A stretch of DNA of 35,271 nt. Source: Gammaproteobacteria bacterium. Its GTDB lineage: Bacteria > Pseudomonadota > Gammaproteobacteria > Xanthomonadales > Rhodanobacteraceae. Location: positions 1 through 35,271 of the forward strand of contig JAJPJT010000126.1 in assembly GCA_021324095.1 (NCBI GenBank), read 5' to 3'. The notes under the pieces are model-generated. The model was not told the DNA's origin and did not search any database. It worked only from the letters and a program-made list of their open reading frames with translations. Position 1 is the stretch's first letter. Each line of letters starts with the position of its first letter. The position numbers and the translations under genes were made by a program. Shown here piece by piece: positions 1 to 7,635 of the stretch.

Positions 1-2042
1 GCCGTATCCAGTTGCCCCCGACGTTGGCCGGCCAGTTCGATTGCGCGTCGGGCAAGGTCACGCTGGGCAGCGGCAACGGCACCAGCCTGGGCGACTATCG
101 TTGTTTCGGTTCCAGCGACCGGTTCAATTACGCCGCCTACAACTACATCCAGGTTGCCCAGCAGCGAACCGATGGCTTTTTCCTCGGCAGCTATAACCTC
201 ACCGACAATGTCACGGCCTTTCTCGACGTGTTCTACAACCACACGGAATCGGCCGGCCTGGATGCGTCCATCCCGGTGGGCACGGGCGACGGGTTGATCA
301 TCCCGGCCAGCGCGCCGTTCAATCCGTTCGGGGTGACCTTCAGCCAGAACCCGCTCTTTCCCGGCGATCCGAACAGTGGTTACGGCTTCCAGACGCGCCT
401 CACCGGCGTGGGCACACGCTACCACCCGTACACCACCAGTACCGGGCAGGCCATCGGCGGTCTGCGTGGCAATTTCGGCCAGAGCAGTTGGAACTGGAAC
501 GTGACTGTCGATTATGGCCATACCGTGCGTACCCAGCGCGACGAGAACGAGCTGTACATTCCCGCGCTGCAGGCGGCCATCGACAACGGCGCCAACATTT
601 TCGATCAGGCCGCAAACGGTGCGGCGCTGGCTGCGGGTGCGCTGACGGCCGTGTATCAGAAGGACGAATCGATGCGGCAGATCCAGGCCACCGCGGGCGG
701 CAACCTGTGGGATCTTCCGGCCGGCCCCGTGCAGCTCTCGGTGGGTGGCCTGTACCGCTCGGACGACATGAATTACACGATCAATCCGCTCGCGTTGCTC
801 GATCCGGCCACCGGATTCTGCCAAATTTCGCAGGAAGCCTGCGGTTCACCCGGAAGTGGCAGCGACAACGTCAAGGAGGTCTTCGCTGAAACCCTGGTCC
901 CGCTGCTCTCGAACGTCCCCGGCGCCTATTCGCTGAACGTCGATCTGGGCGTCCGCACGACCAAGTACAACACCACGCCCGGCTCGACGACCAACGGCAA
1001 GGTCGCGATCGAATGGCGGCCCATCGAGGACCTGCTCGTCCGCGGCACCGTCCAGCAGGTGTTCCGCGCGCCCAACCTCGACCAGTTGTTCGACGGGCGC
1101 TCGCTGGTCCAGCCGAACCTCAACGATCCCTGCATCGGCCTCACGGCGGCGGAACTCTCGCAACACGCCAATGCCTGCCAATACGTGCCGCCGGGCTTCC
1201 AGAGCAATGGCCAGCAGGTCAACTCGTACTACTCGGGCAGCCGCGTGGTCGGAGGAGGCCTCAAGCCCGAACACGGCAAGTCCATCGATTTCGGACTGGT
1301 CTATGGCCCGGGCTGGGCGCCGGGGCTGAACGCCAGCCTCGACTTCTGGCACATCTACCTTTACGACACGCTGGTGCCGATCTCACCTACCACCGTGGTC
1401 AATGCGTGCTTCAACAACAACGCCAGCCCGTTCTGTTCGTTCATTCATCGCTACGACACCACCACGCAGAACCCCGGACAGATCAACTACATCGATACCC
1501 CGGTGGTGAATCTGGGCAGCCTGAGCACCAGCGGCATCGATTTCACGGCGAACTACAAGATCCCGCATTTCAACCTGGGCAGCTTCGATCCTGGCGATTT
1601 CAAGCTCGGCTTCGATACCAGTTACACGGCGACCTTCAAGAACGACGCCACCCCGGGTCAGCCCGGGACCACGACGACAGAGTACGCAGGCACCCTGAGC
1701 GCGCAGTTCGGCAATATCTCCCGTTGGCGCAGTGCGGTCACCATCAACTGGAACCGCGGTCCGTGGGATGCGCAGTGGCGGACACGCTACATCAGCCCCG
1801 TGACTGCGCTCAACGCCGACGCCGCGACCAATGCCAACCTCGCGATGGCATCGGTCGTCTACAGCTCGATCCAGCTCGGCTACGCCGTCCCTTCCATCCA
1901 CACCCGCTTCGACGTCGGGGCGGACAACGTGTTCGGCCGCCGGCCACCGCTGTGGTATCAGAACGGCCAGGTCAACACCGACACTGCCACGTACGACACG
2001 ATGGGCCGCTATTACTGGGCAAGGGCGACGTTGAAGTTCTAA
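1..2042 (+). CDS. TonB-dependent receptor, C-terminal part (5' truncated by window edge)
   Basis: The frame is open from the first bases, so the start, signal peptide and most or all of the plug domain lie outside the window. What remains, about 680 residues, is the beta-barrel of an outer-membrane receptor that imports a ligand using TonB/ExbBD energy. Evidence is the alternating aromatic/polar strand pattern, long loops rich in N, G, P and T with Cys pairs (for example the CSFIH region), a receptor-type segment around GTVQQVFRAPNLDQLF, and the C-terminal strand RYYWARATLKF ending in Phe, as outer-membrane barrel proteins do. The TTG near base 12 is not a real start. The ligand cannot be read from the sequence. 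A strong terminator follows, so the downstream sulfotransferase gene probably has its own transcript or is reached by read-through. The family call is firm; the substrate is unknown. Confidence 0.93.
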   Translation, partial: RIQLPPTLAGQFDCASGKVTLGSGNGTSLGDYRCFGSSDRFNYAAYNYIQVAQQRTDGFFLGSYNLTDNVTAFLDVFYNHTESAGLDASIPVGTGDGLIIPASAPFNPFGVTFSQNPLFPGDPNSGYGFQTRLTGVGTRYHPYTTSTGQAIGGLRGNFGQSSWNWNVTVDYGHTVRTQRDENELYIPALQAAIDNGANIFDQAANGAALAAGALTAVYQKDESMRQIQATAGGNLWDLPAGPVQLSVGGLYRSDDMNYTINPLALLDPATGFCQISQEACGSPGSGSDNVKEVFAETLVPLLSNVPGAYSLNVDLGVRTTKYNTTPGSTTNGKVAIEWRPIEDLLVRGTVQQVFRAPNLDQLFDGRSLVQPNLNDPCIGLTAAELSQHANACQYVPPGFQSNGQQVNSYYSGSRVVGGGLKPEHGKSIDFGLVYGPGWAPGLNASLDFWHIYLYDTLVPISPTTVVNACFNNNASPFCSFIHRYDTTTQNPGQINYIDTPVVNLGSLSTSGIDFTANYKIPHFNLGSFDPGDFKLGFDTSYTATFKNDATPGQPGTTTTEYAGTLSAQFGNISRWRSAVTINWNRGPWDAQWRTRYISPVTALNADAATNANLAMASVVYSSIQLGYAVPSIHTRFDVGADNVFGRRPPLWYQNGQVNTDTATYDTMGRYYWARATLKF

Positions 2043-2071
2043 GCGTTTGTTGCGGTGGAGTTGGAACGGAC

Positions 2072-2101
2072 AAAGGGCACCGTGCAAACGGTGCCCTTTT
2101 T
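2072..2101 (+). terminator. Rho-independent terminator after the TonB-dependent receptor
   Basis: A perfect 11-bp stem (AAAGGGCACCG at 2072-2082 with CGGTGCCCTTT at 2089-2099) encloses a 6-nt loop and runs into a T tract ending at 2101. It lies 29 bp after the receptor stop codon. The A-rich left arm and T-rich right arm could also let it work on the opposite strand. Confidence 0.9.
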
Positions 2102-2141
2102 GCGTCCGCTACAGTGAAGCATTCTTCAGGATGGATTTCGC

Positions 2142-4004
2142 ATGACGGCTGCGGTCACCTCGATCGTCGAATCCATGGCTGCCGCATGGAATGCCGGTGA
2201 CGCGAAACGCGTGCTCGCGCTGGCGGCGGGGGCTTCCGGTCCCGAGAGGCACAGCGAAGGTTTCCTCGGGTTGCTCGGCGTGGCGCAACAGCAGACTGGC
2301 GAATACCCACGGGCCGCGGAGACATTCGAGCGCCTCGCGCGTATGCAGCCGAACGTATCCGCGTGGTGGAACAATCTCGGCGAGGTGCGTCGGCAGGCGG
2401 GCGACCTGATGGGCGCGGAACATGCGTTGCTGAAAGCCAGGTCGCTGGCGCCCGGCGATGCCGACGTGCAGTACAACCTGGGCTTGCTCTACATCCAGCA
2501 GCAGCGCTGGGCGGCGGCGCGCGACGTATTGCTGGATGCGGTGCGTCTTGCGCCACAGCTCATCGAAGCGCGATTGGAAGCGGCCCATGCCTGCCACGTC
2601 TGCGGCGACGTGGAGGGCGAGGAGGCGATGCTGGAAGGCGCCGACGAATGGCCGCCACAGCCGGCCGCGCAGGCGTTGATCCTCGCCTCGATCCTGTCGG
2701 TGCTGGGACGCTTGGAAATCGCACTGAAGGTGTTGTCGCAGGCGCGCTTGCCGGAAGGCCCGGCGGCCGGGGCCATGGGGTCCCGCATCACGGCACAGCG
2801 CGTGGCCTTGCATGAACGCAACAACCAGCTCGAGCAGGCCCGGATCGAGTTGCAACGTCTGCCGCTCGCCGACCTCGACGCATTGGACGCACAGGACGTC
2901 GATACACGCGTCGATGTCTGGCGCGCCCATGCGGTGATGGCGATGCGCGAGCGGCGCCATGAAGAAGCCTCAGCGCTCTATCAGCGGGCGTTGGATGTCG
3001 CCAAAGATCCGGAGGTCGTGTCGAGCGCCGCATTCGGCTTGGCCTCCGCGCACGACCGGCAGGGACGTTATCGCGAGGCGTGGAAAGCCCTCGATCTCGC
3101 CCATGCAACACAAATGGAGATCGCCCGGCAGGCGGCGCCGAACCTGTCGACGCACGATGGCCAACCGTTGCCCATGGTGACGCGGTCGGTCGATGCGCCT
3201 GCATACGCAACATGGAAACCGCTGACCGGTCCTTCCATGTTGCGGAGCCCGGTCTTCGTGATCGGCTTTCCGCGCTCGGGAACGACGCTGCTGGAACAAA
3301 TGCTCGACGCGCACCCGGATTTCCGTTCGATGGACGAGCGCGGCTACGTCTATCAACTCATCGAACGCTTGGAGCATGCGGGGCAACGGTATCCAGCCGA
3401 TCTCGCAGAACTCTCGCAGGACGATGCAGATCAATTGCGCGCCGTCTATTGGCGCCTGGTGCAGCACACGCTGCCGGACCTGGGGTGCCGTCGGCTGGTC
3501 GACAAGAATCCGTTGAACATGCTGTGCCTGCCGATGATCCTGCGGCTGTTTCCGCAAGCGCGCATCATCCTGTGCATCCGGCATCCCTGCGACGTGCTCC
3601 TGAGTTGCAGCATTCAGGCTTTCCGCTCGCCGGCGTTCCGGGTGATGTGCTCATCACTGCCGCGGCTCGCGCGCGGCTACACCGAGGCGTTCGAACAGTG
3701 CTGCTGGCACATCGAGGTGTTCAAGCCGCGTGTGTTGGAGTGGCGGTATGAATCGGTCGTCACCGACTTCGAGGGAGCCGTCGCGCGCATCGGCAGCTTT
3801 CTCGAAGTCGGAGATACGTCATCGATGGCAGGCTTTGCCGCGCACGCGCGGGACAAGCAATTCATCGCGACGCCGAGCTACGCGCAAGTCACGCAGCCGG
3901 TGAACGCGGCATCGGTCGGACGCTGGATGAATTATCGGGAGCAGTTCGAGCCGGTGCTGCCGATCCTGAAGCCGTGGCTGGAACGCTTCAACTACAGGGG
4001 GTGA
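2142..4004 (+). CDS. TPR-repeat sulfotransferase family protein
   Basis: A 620-residue protein with two parts. Residues from about 1 to 340 are helical tetratricopeptide repeats (for example the segments around WWNNLGEVRRQAGDLMGAEHAL and VQYNLGLLYIQQQRWAAARDVL). Residues from about 365 to 610 form a PAPS-dependent sulfotransferase domain. The 5'-phosphosulfate loop is PRSGTT at 377-382, followed by LLEQMLDAHP; the 3'-phosphate-binding segment is around CIRHPCDVLLS. Family members transfer sulfate from PAPS to a peptide, carbohydrate or small-molecule acceptor; the TPR part probably recruits the acceptor. The start at ATG 2142 has AGGA about 10 bases upstream. There is no signal peptide, so the protein is predicted cytoplasmic. 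It follows the TonB-dependent receptor on the same strand, which hints at a shared pathway, but a terminator lies between them. The acceptor is unknown. Confidence 0.9.
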   Translation: MTAAVTSIVESMAAAWNAGDAKRVLALAAGASGPERHSEGFLGLLGVAQQQTGEYPRAAETFERLARMQPNVSAWWNNLGEVRRQAGDLMGAEHALLKARSLAPGDADVQYNLGLLYIQQQRWAAARDVLLDAVRLAPQLIEARLEAAHACHVCGDVEGEEAMLEGADEWPPQPAAQALILASILSVLGRLEIALKVLSQARLPEGPAAGAMGSRITAQRVALHERNNQLEQARIELQRLPLADLDALDAQDVDTRVDVWRAHAVMAMRERRHEEASALYQRALDVAKDPEVVSSAAFGLASAHDRQGRYREAWKALDLAHATQMEIARQAAPNLSTHDGQPLPMVTRSVDAPAYATWKPLTGPSMLRSPVFVIGFPRSGTTLLEQMLDAHPDFRSMDERGYVYQLIERLEHAGQRYPADLAELSQDDADQLRAVYWRLVQHTLPDLGCRRLVDKNPLNMLCLPMILRLFPQARIILCIRHPCDVLLSCSIQAFRSPAFRVMCSSLPRLARGYTEAFEQCCWHIEVFKPRVLEWRYESVVTDFEGAVARIGSFLEVGDTSSMAGFAAHARDKQFIATPSYAQVTQPVNAASVGRWMNYREQFEPVLPILKPWLERFNYRG

Positions 4005-4120
4005 TGAACGGGGAACGGAGGCGGGCGGGGACGCGGAAGTCAAATGCTATCGCGAGGTTGGAACTCGCGAGAAAAGCGGTGAAGCTTGCCCGCGTTGAAC
4101 GTTCCGGGAGTACGCCCCCA

Positions 4121-5029
4121 CTACCCATTTCCCGCTCTCCGCTTCCGCTTCGCCCGCGGATGCGCGCTGTCGTACACCTTCGCGAGGTGCTGGAAGTCGA
4201 GGTGCGTGTAAATCTGGGTGGTGCCGATGTCGGCGTGGCCCAGGAGTTCCTGCACGGCGCGCAGATTGCCGGACGATTCCAGCAGATGCGACGCGCAGGA
4301 ATGCCGCAACAGGTGTGGGTACACGCGTTTCCAGACACCCTGCGACCGCGCACGGCGCTTGATCGCGGCGCGCACCGCGCCCGGCGTCAGCGGCTTGTCG
4401 CCACGGCCGCGCAGGATCGGTTCATCAGCGCCGGCCGGTTGCGCTTTACGCAGGCCGGCCAGCGCGGACAGCGCCATGCGGCCGACCGGCACGATGCGAG
4501 TCTTGTTGCCCTTGCCGGTGACGCGCAGCAGGCCTTGGTCCGGATCGAGGTCGCGCCAGCGCGTCCCGCAAAGTTCCGACACGCGCAGCCCGCTGGAGTA
4601 AAGCAGTTCCAGCAGCGCGTGGTCGCGCAGCGCCAGGGGATCGCCGGCCGAGACCTCCACCAGCGCCGCGGCCTCGTCGACATCCAGCACTTCCGGCAAT
4701 TTGCGGCGCACCTTGGGCGAGCGGACGCCGGCCGCAGGGTTGTTCTGGATTTTCCCTTCGCGCGCGAGAAAGCGGAAGAAACTGCGCAAGGCCGACAGCA
4801 TCGCGCGCAACGAGGGCGGTTCCAGTCCACGCCGATGCTCGTCCGCAACCAGTGTCTGCAGTTGCTCGCCACGCAGCTCGTTCCAGTTCACGAGTGCGAG
4901 CCCGTCGGCGAAGCACGTCAGCGCGTCGAGCGCGTGCGCGTAATTGCGCAGGGTGCCGGGCGAGTAATGCCGTTCGATCTTGAGATAGTCGAGGAACCTG
5001 GCGGCATCATCGGCAAGCGCAGCGGACAT
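4121..5029 (-). CDS. xerC: Site-specific tyrosine recombinase XerC
   Basis: A 302-residue tyrosine recombinase. With XerD it resolves chromosome dimers at dif, at the septum. An N-terminal SAM-like core-binding domain (about 5-90) is followed by the catalytic domain. The catalytic set is visible: R149 (SSGLRVSEL), K173 (TGKGNK), H239 and R242 (HLLRH), H265 (LLGHADIGTT) and the nucleophile Y274 (IYTH). The length is normal. XerC is preferred over XerD because the gene ends the lptM-dapF-DUF484-xerC block, the same order as yifL-dapF-yigA-xerC in E. coli. It starts at ATG 5029, 15 bp after the DUF484 stop, so the two are very likely co-transcribed. It converges with the sulfotransferase gene. 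Confidence 0.95.
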   Translation of the reverse strand: MSAALADDAARFLDYLKIERHYSPGTLRNYAHALDALTCFADGLALVNWNELRGEQLQTLVADEHRRGLEPPSLRAMLSALRSFFRFLAREGKIQNNPAAGVRSPKVRRKLPEVLDVDEAAALVEVSAGDPLALRDHALLELLYSSGLRVSELCGTRWRDLDPDQGLLRVTGKGNKTRIVPVGRMALSALAGLRKAQPAGADEPILRGRGDKPLTPGAVRAAIKRRARSQGVWKRVYPHLLRHSCASHLLESSGNLRAVQELLGHADIGTTQIYTHLDFQHLAKVYDSAHPRAKRKRRAGNG

Positions 5030-5044
5030 CTCATGCGGCCTGGT

Positions 5045-5728
5045 TCATTCGGTTGCGTAGCGCGCGACCGCGGCGTCGAGCGCCTGCGCGATCAATTTCA
5101 GGAACAGCGTGCCGATCCCGGGGTGGAAGCGGTTCGGATCCTTGCTGCCGATCGCGAGCATGCCGGCATCGCCGATCTTCAGCAGCGCCGCCGACTGCAC
5201 CTCTGCCGCATCGGCAGCAAACAGGCGGTCGAGTTTTTCCTGCGCGAGACGCCCGCACGCGGGCTCGCCCCGGCCCAGGAAGTCCGCGAACGCCGGGAGT
5301 GCCTTCGCGCCTGCCGGCACGCAGATCAACCAGTCGGCACGCGGCAGGTCGGCGCCGTCACGGAACAGCACGACGCGGACCAGATCGGTGTGGAAATCCT
5401 CGTTCAACGCGCCGACGAAGCTCTTCAGGACGTCAGCGAGCGTGTTGTCGCGCAGCAGGCCCACGGTCAGGGTGTGCACGCGGACCATCAATTGCTCGTT
5501 GGCGCCCGCGATCGAGACCAACTCCGCCAGCCGGTCATTGAGTTCGCGGTTGCGCGCGCGCAGCGCTTCGAGCTGGTACGCCGCCAGCGAGGCCGCGGGG
5601 CCATGCTCGCGCGGCATCACCAGTTCCGCGGCGACGTCCGGGAAATTCTCCAGGAAGCGCGGGTGCTGGCGCAGGTATTCGGCGATATCCATCGCCTCGA
5701 GGCTTTGTTTCAGGGTCAGATCGGCCAT
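5045..5728 (-). CDS. DUF484 family protein (YigA-like)
   Basis: A 227-residue DUF484 protein. This family has a GAF-like fold, no known enzymatic activity, and is usually encoded between dapF and xerC, as here. A short helical N-terminus (IAEYLRQHPRFLENFPDVAAEL, typical of the family) leads into a coiled-coil stretch (about 60-85, rich in L, R and E) and a GAF-like core (about 95-215) ending LFLKLIAQALDAAVARY. The open frame runs upstream to 5908, but the extra 60 codons read through a palindromic intergenic element and do not look like the family, so ATG 5728 (MADLTLKQS) is chosen. The gene is in an operon with xerC, 15 bp downstream. Its cellular role is not established. Confidence 0.88.
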   Translation of the reverse strand: MADLTLKQSLEAMDIAEYLRQHPRFLENFPDVAAELVMPREHGPAASLAAYQLEALRARNRELNDRLAELVSIAGANEQLMVRVHTLTVGLLRDNTLADVLKSFVGALNEDFHTDLVRVVLFRDGADLPRADWLICVPAGAKALPAFADFLGRGEPACGRLAQEKLDRLFAADAAEVQSAALLKIGDAGMLAIGSKDPNRFHPGIGTLFLKLIAQALDAAVARYATE

Positions 5729-5802
5729 GCATGCTCGACGTATTGGGTTGCCGCGAAGTTTGGGAGTTCGCCGACGCGAACGCAAATGCTGGCAAATCTT
5801 TG

Positions 5803-5873
5803 GACACGGATAGAGTCGGATCAACGCGGATTTGCCCACTGCTTTATCCGTGGCATCCGCTTTTATCCGTGTC
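5803..5873. repeat. Palindromic CGGAT/ATCCG array between dapF and the DUF484 gene
   Basis: The 154-bp gap between dapF and the DUF484 gene holds an ordered palindrome. GACACGGATA (5803-5812) is exactly inverted as TATCCGTGTC (5864-5873). CGGAT recurs at 5807, 5817 and 5827, exactly 10 bp apart, and is mirrored by ATCCG at 5846, 5855 and 5866. It could fold as a long imperfect hairpin in the operon transcript or be a dispersed REP-like intergenic unit. Which of the two cannot be told from one copy. Confidence 0.7.
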
Positions 5874-5882
5874 GAAAGCTCT

Positions 5883-6734
5883 TCACGAACGTTCGGGCCC
5901 GGATCCAAGCCATGCGCCGTCGAACGCGAAGCAGGTCGGGCCGGTCATCCACAGCGCGTGTCCTGGGCCTTGCCACGAGATCGACAGCGTTCCGCCCGGC
6001 AGTTCCACGTGCACGTCATTGCCAACCCGGTGCCGGCGATGCAGCGCGGCGACCGCGGCGCAGGCACCGCTGCCGCAGGCTTGCGTCCATCCCGCGCCGC
6101 GTTCGTGCACGCGCAGTCTCACATTGTTCCCGTCCAGTATTTGAACAAAGCCGGCATTGGCGCCGTGCGGGAAACTTGGATGCGCGGTGATGAGTGGACC
6201 CAAGTGGTCGACGCGAGGACCGCGGACATCTTCGACTTCGATTACCGCGTGCGGGTTGCCCATCGACACGGCGGCAATCTCGACGCGCTCGCCGTCGATC
6301 TCCAATCGATATGAATCAGCGGTTGCAGGAGCGTCGAACGGAATCCGCGCCGGGTCGAATATGGGTTCGCCCATTTCCACGGCAACGGTCGTCGAATCGA
6401 TCAGGTGCATGCCGATCGTCCCGGCCGGGCCCTCCAGCCGCGCAGCCACACCCATCTCGAGTACACCGGCGCGGTGCAACCACGCGCCGATGCAGCGCGC
6501 GCCGTTGCCGCATTGTTCGGCCGACGAGCCGTCCGCATTGCGGATCGCATACGCCGCGGCGCAGCTCGAATCGCGCGGCGGAACGATGATCAGCAACTGG
6601 TCGAAGCCGATGCCGGTATGGCGGTCGGACATCGCGCGGATGCGCGCGGCGTCGAGCGGGAGCGGCGCCAGGCGCGCGTCCAGCACGACGAAATCGTTGC
6701 CGAGGCCGTGCATTTTGGTGAAGCGCAAGCCCAT
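5883..6734 (-). CDS. dapF: Diaminopimelate epimerase
   Basis: A 283-residue DapF, which interconverts LL- and meso-diaminopimelate by a two-base mechanism for lysine and peptidoglycan synthesis in the cytoplasm. Both catalytic cysteines are present in their signatures: C75 in EQCGNGARC and C220 in QACGSGACA. The N-terminal KMHGLGNDFVV motif and the SMGNPHAV motif are also canonical. The start at ATG 6734 gives the standard N-terminus. It is the second gene of the lptM-dapF-DUF484-xerC block, 12 bp after lptM. The gap to the next gene (154 bp) is filled largely by a palindromic repeat. Confidence 0.97.
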   Translation of the reverse strand: MGLRFTKMHGLGNDFVVLDARLAPLPLDAARIRAMSDRHTGIGFDQLLIIVPPRDSSCAAAYAIRNADGSSAEQCGNGARCIGAWLHRAGVLEMGVAARLEGPAGTIGMHLIDSTTVAVEMGEPIFDPARIPFDAPATADSYRLEIDGERVEIAAVSMGNPHAVIEVEDVRGPRVDHLGPLITAHPSFPHGANAGFVQILDGNNVRLRVHERGAGWTQACGSGACAAVAALHRRHRVGNDVHVELPGGTLSISWQGPGHALWMTGPTCFAFDGAWLGSGPERS

Positions 6735-6746
6735 GGATGCTGCGCG

Positions 6747-6950
6747 TCAGCCGCCGCTGGTTGCGGAAGCCGGCGCCACCGTCGTCGTTGCACCCGCGGG
6801 TTTCGCAACGGATGCGGAGGATGCTGGAACCGCGGAAGTCGGCGCCGGCGCGGGTTTGGTCGGCAGCACCAGCGGGCCTTTCTGCCCGCAGCCCGCGAGC
6901 AGACCGATCCCGAACACCAGCAGTGATGCAGCAATGATGTGACGACGCAT
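6747..6950 (-). CDS. lptM: Small lipoprotein LptM (YifL-like)
   Basis: A 67-residue lipoprotein. The signal peptide (hydrophobic 5-19) ends in the lipobox LLAGC, with the lipidated Cys at 21, followed at once by GQKGPLVLP. That Cys-G-Q-K-G-P-L start is the hallmark of LptM/YifL, which in E. coli associates with the LptD/LptE lipopolysaccharide translocon and aids LptD disulfide maturation. The remainder is a low-complexity A/P/T/S tail. Position next to dapF matches E. coli. The gene is short and easily missed; the start at ATG 6948-6950 is fixed by the signal peptide. A TATAAT box lies about 26 bp upstream. Confidence 0.9.
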   Translation of the reverse strand: MRRHIIAASLLVFGIGLLAGCGQKGPLVLPTKPAPAPTSAVPASSASVAKPAGATTTVAPASATSGG

Positions 6951-6976
6951 ATGGCCAACCGGTATGGTGCGCCGCG

Positions 6977-6982
6977 ATTATA
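6977..6982 (-). promoter_or_regulatory. Probable -10 box (TATAAT) of the lptM-dapF-DUF484-xerC operon
   Basis: Read on the minus strand, a perfect TATAAT overlaps the stop codon of the GNAT gene. About 26 bp separate it from the lptM start, which would give a leader of roughly 20 nt. No convincing -35 hexamer is visible 16-18 bp upstream, so the call rests on the -10 and the position. Confidence 0.5.
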
Positions 6983-7472
6983 AACGCGCCCGGTTCGACG
7001 CCGGTGCAGGGGCCAGGGGTTTGACGTAGCGCCACGCATCGGCGCCGTCCTCGTAGAAGTGCGGCAACTGCGCCACACGCGCGTAGCCCCGGCGCTCGTA
7101 CAGCGCGATCGCGGCGGGGTTGTCGATCCGCACCTCGAGGCGCATGGAATCGCAGCCGCGCGCCCTGGCATCCGCTTCGGCCGCCGCCAGCAACGCCCCG
7201 CCGAGTCCGCTGCCGCGGGCGTGCGCGCCTACCGCGAGCGAATAAAGGCGTGCGCTGCGCGCGTTGCGCCGGTAGAAAACCACCACCGCGGCATCGACAT
7301 GGCCGGGCTGGCCGCTGACCAGCACCGAGGCGCTGCTGTTCGCGATGTGCCGGCGCCATTGTGCGCGGCTGATGCGGTCGCTGTCGAAAGTGGCCTCCTC
7401 CAGCGCGAGCAAGCCGGCGACATCGGCAGGGGTCGCGCGGCGGATCGTGGCGGGGCGGTGGGTGCGCGGCAT
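6978..7472 (-). CDS. GNAT family N-acetyltransferase (RimI-like)
   Basis: A 164-residue single-domain GNAT acetyltransferase, which moves an acetyl group from acetyl-CoA to an amine. The acetyl-CoA pyrophosphate loop is RGSGLG at 86-91 (motif A, preceded by the strand LYSLAV), and the C-terminal motif B region reads NPAAIALYERRGY. The domain is RimI-like in pattern, but the substrate cannot be read. The ORF is open further upstream to 7568; ATG 7472 is chosen because the added codons are Arg- and Cys-rich and precede the fold. It is divergent from the RimK-like gene; GNAT and RimK-family genes are neighbours in other proteobacteria too, so a shared peptide-modifying role is possible. Confidence 0.85.
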   Translation of the reverse strand: MPRTHRPATIRRATPADVAGLLALEEATFDSDRISRAQWRRHIANSSASVLVSGQPGHVDAAVVVFYRRNARSARLYSLAVGAHARGSGLGGALLAAAEADARARGCDSMRLEVRIDNPAAIALYERRGYARVAQLPHFYEDGADAWRYVKPLAPAPASNRARL

Positions 7473-7593
7473 GCGCGCAGGGTGGCGTGCCGTCGCGCAG
7501 TGCGCAAGCGGCCACCGGTACGGGCGGACCCGGCAGCCCCTTGCGTTCGCTGCGCAGGATGCCGACACTGCGCTCCTCTCAGGAATCCACGGA

Positions 7594-7617
7594 ATGCCGG
7601 CCGATGACGGCCGGCAT
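7594..7617. other. Inverted repeat in the leader of the RimK-like gene
   Basis: A perfect 9-bp inverted repeat (ATGCCGGCC with GGCCGGCAT, 6-nt loop) lies 18 bp before the ATP-grasp start codon and just ahead of its AGGAAGG ribosome-binding site. It has no T tract. It could be a leader hairpin or a dimeric operator; nothing decides which. Confidence 0.45.
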
Positions 7618-7635
7618 CGAATCAGGAAGGTTTAC

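Noticed and set aside
4050..4070. TCGCGAG/CTCGCGA hairpin as a terminator between the sulfotransferase gene and xerC
   Set aside because: The stem is only 7 bp and has no T tract on either strand.
5729..5908. Sixty-codon N-terminal extension of the DUF484 protein
   Set aside because: It reads through the palindromic array, is not family-like, and the protein matches the family from MADLTLKQS onward.
3974..6190. A 738-codon plus-strand ORF opposite xerC and the DUF484 gene
   Set aside because: It is a shadow of genes with complete catalytic motifs on the other strand; its translation is Arg/Gln-rich with no domain.
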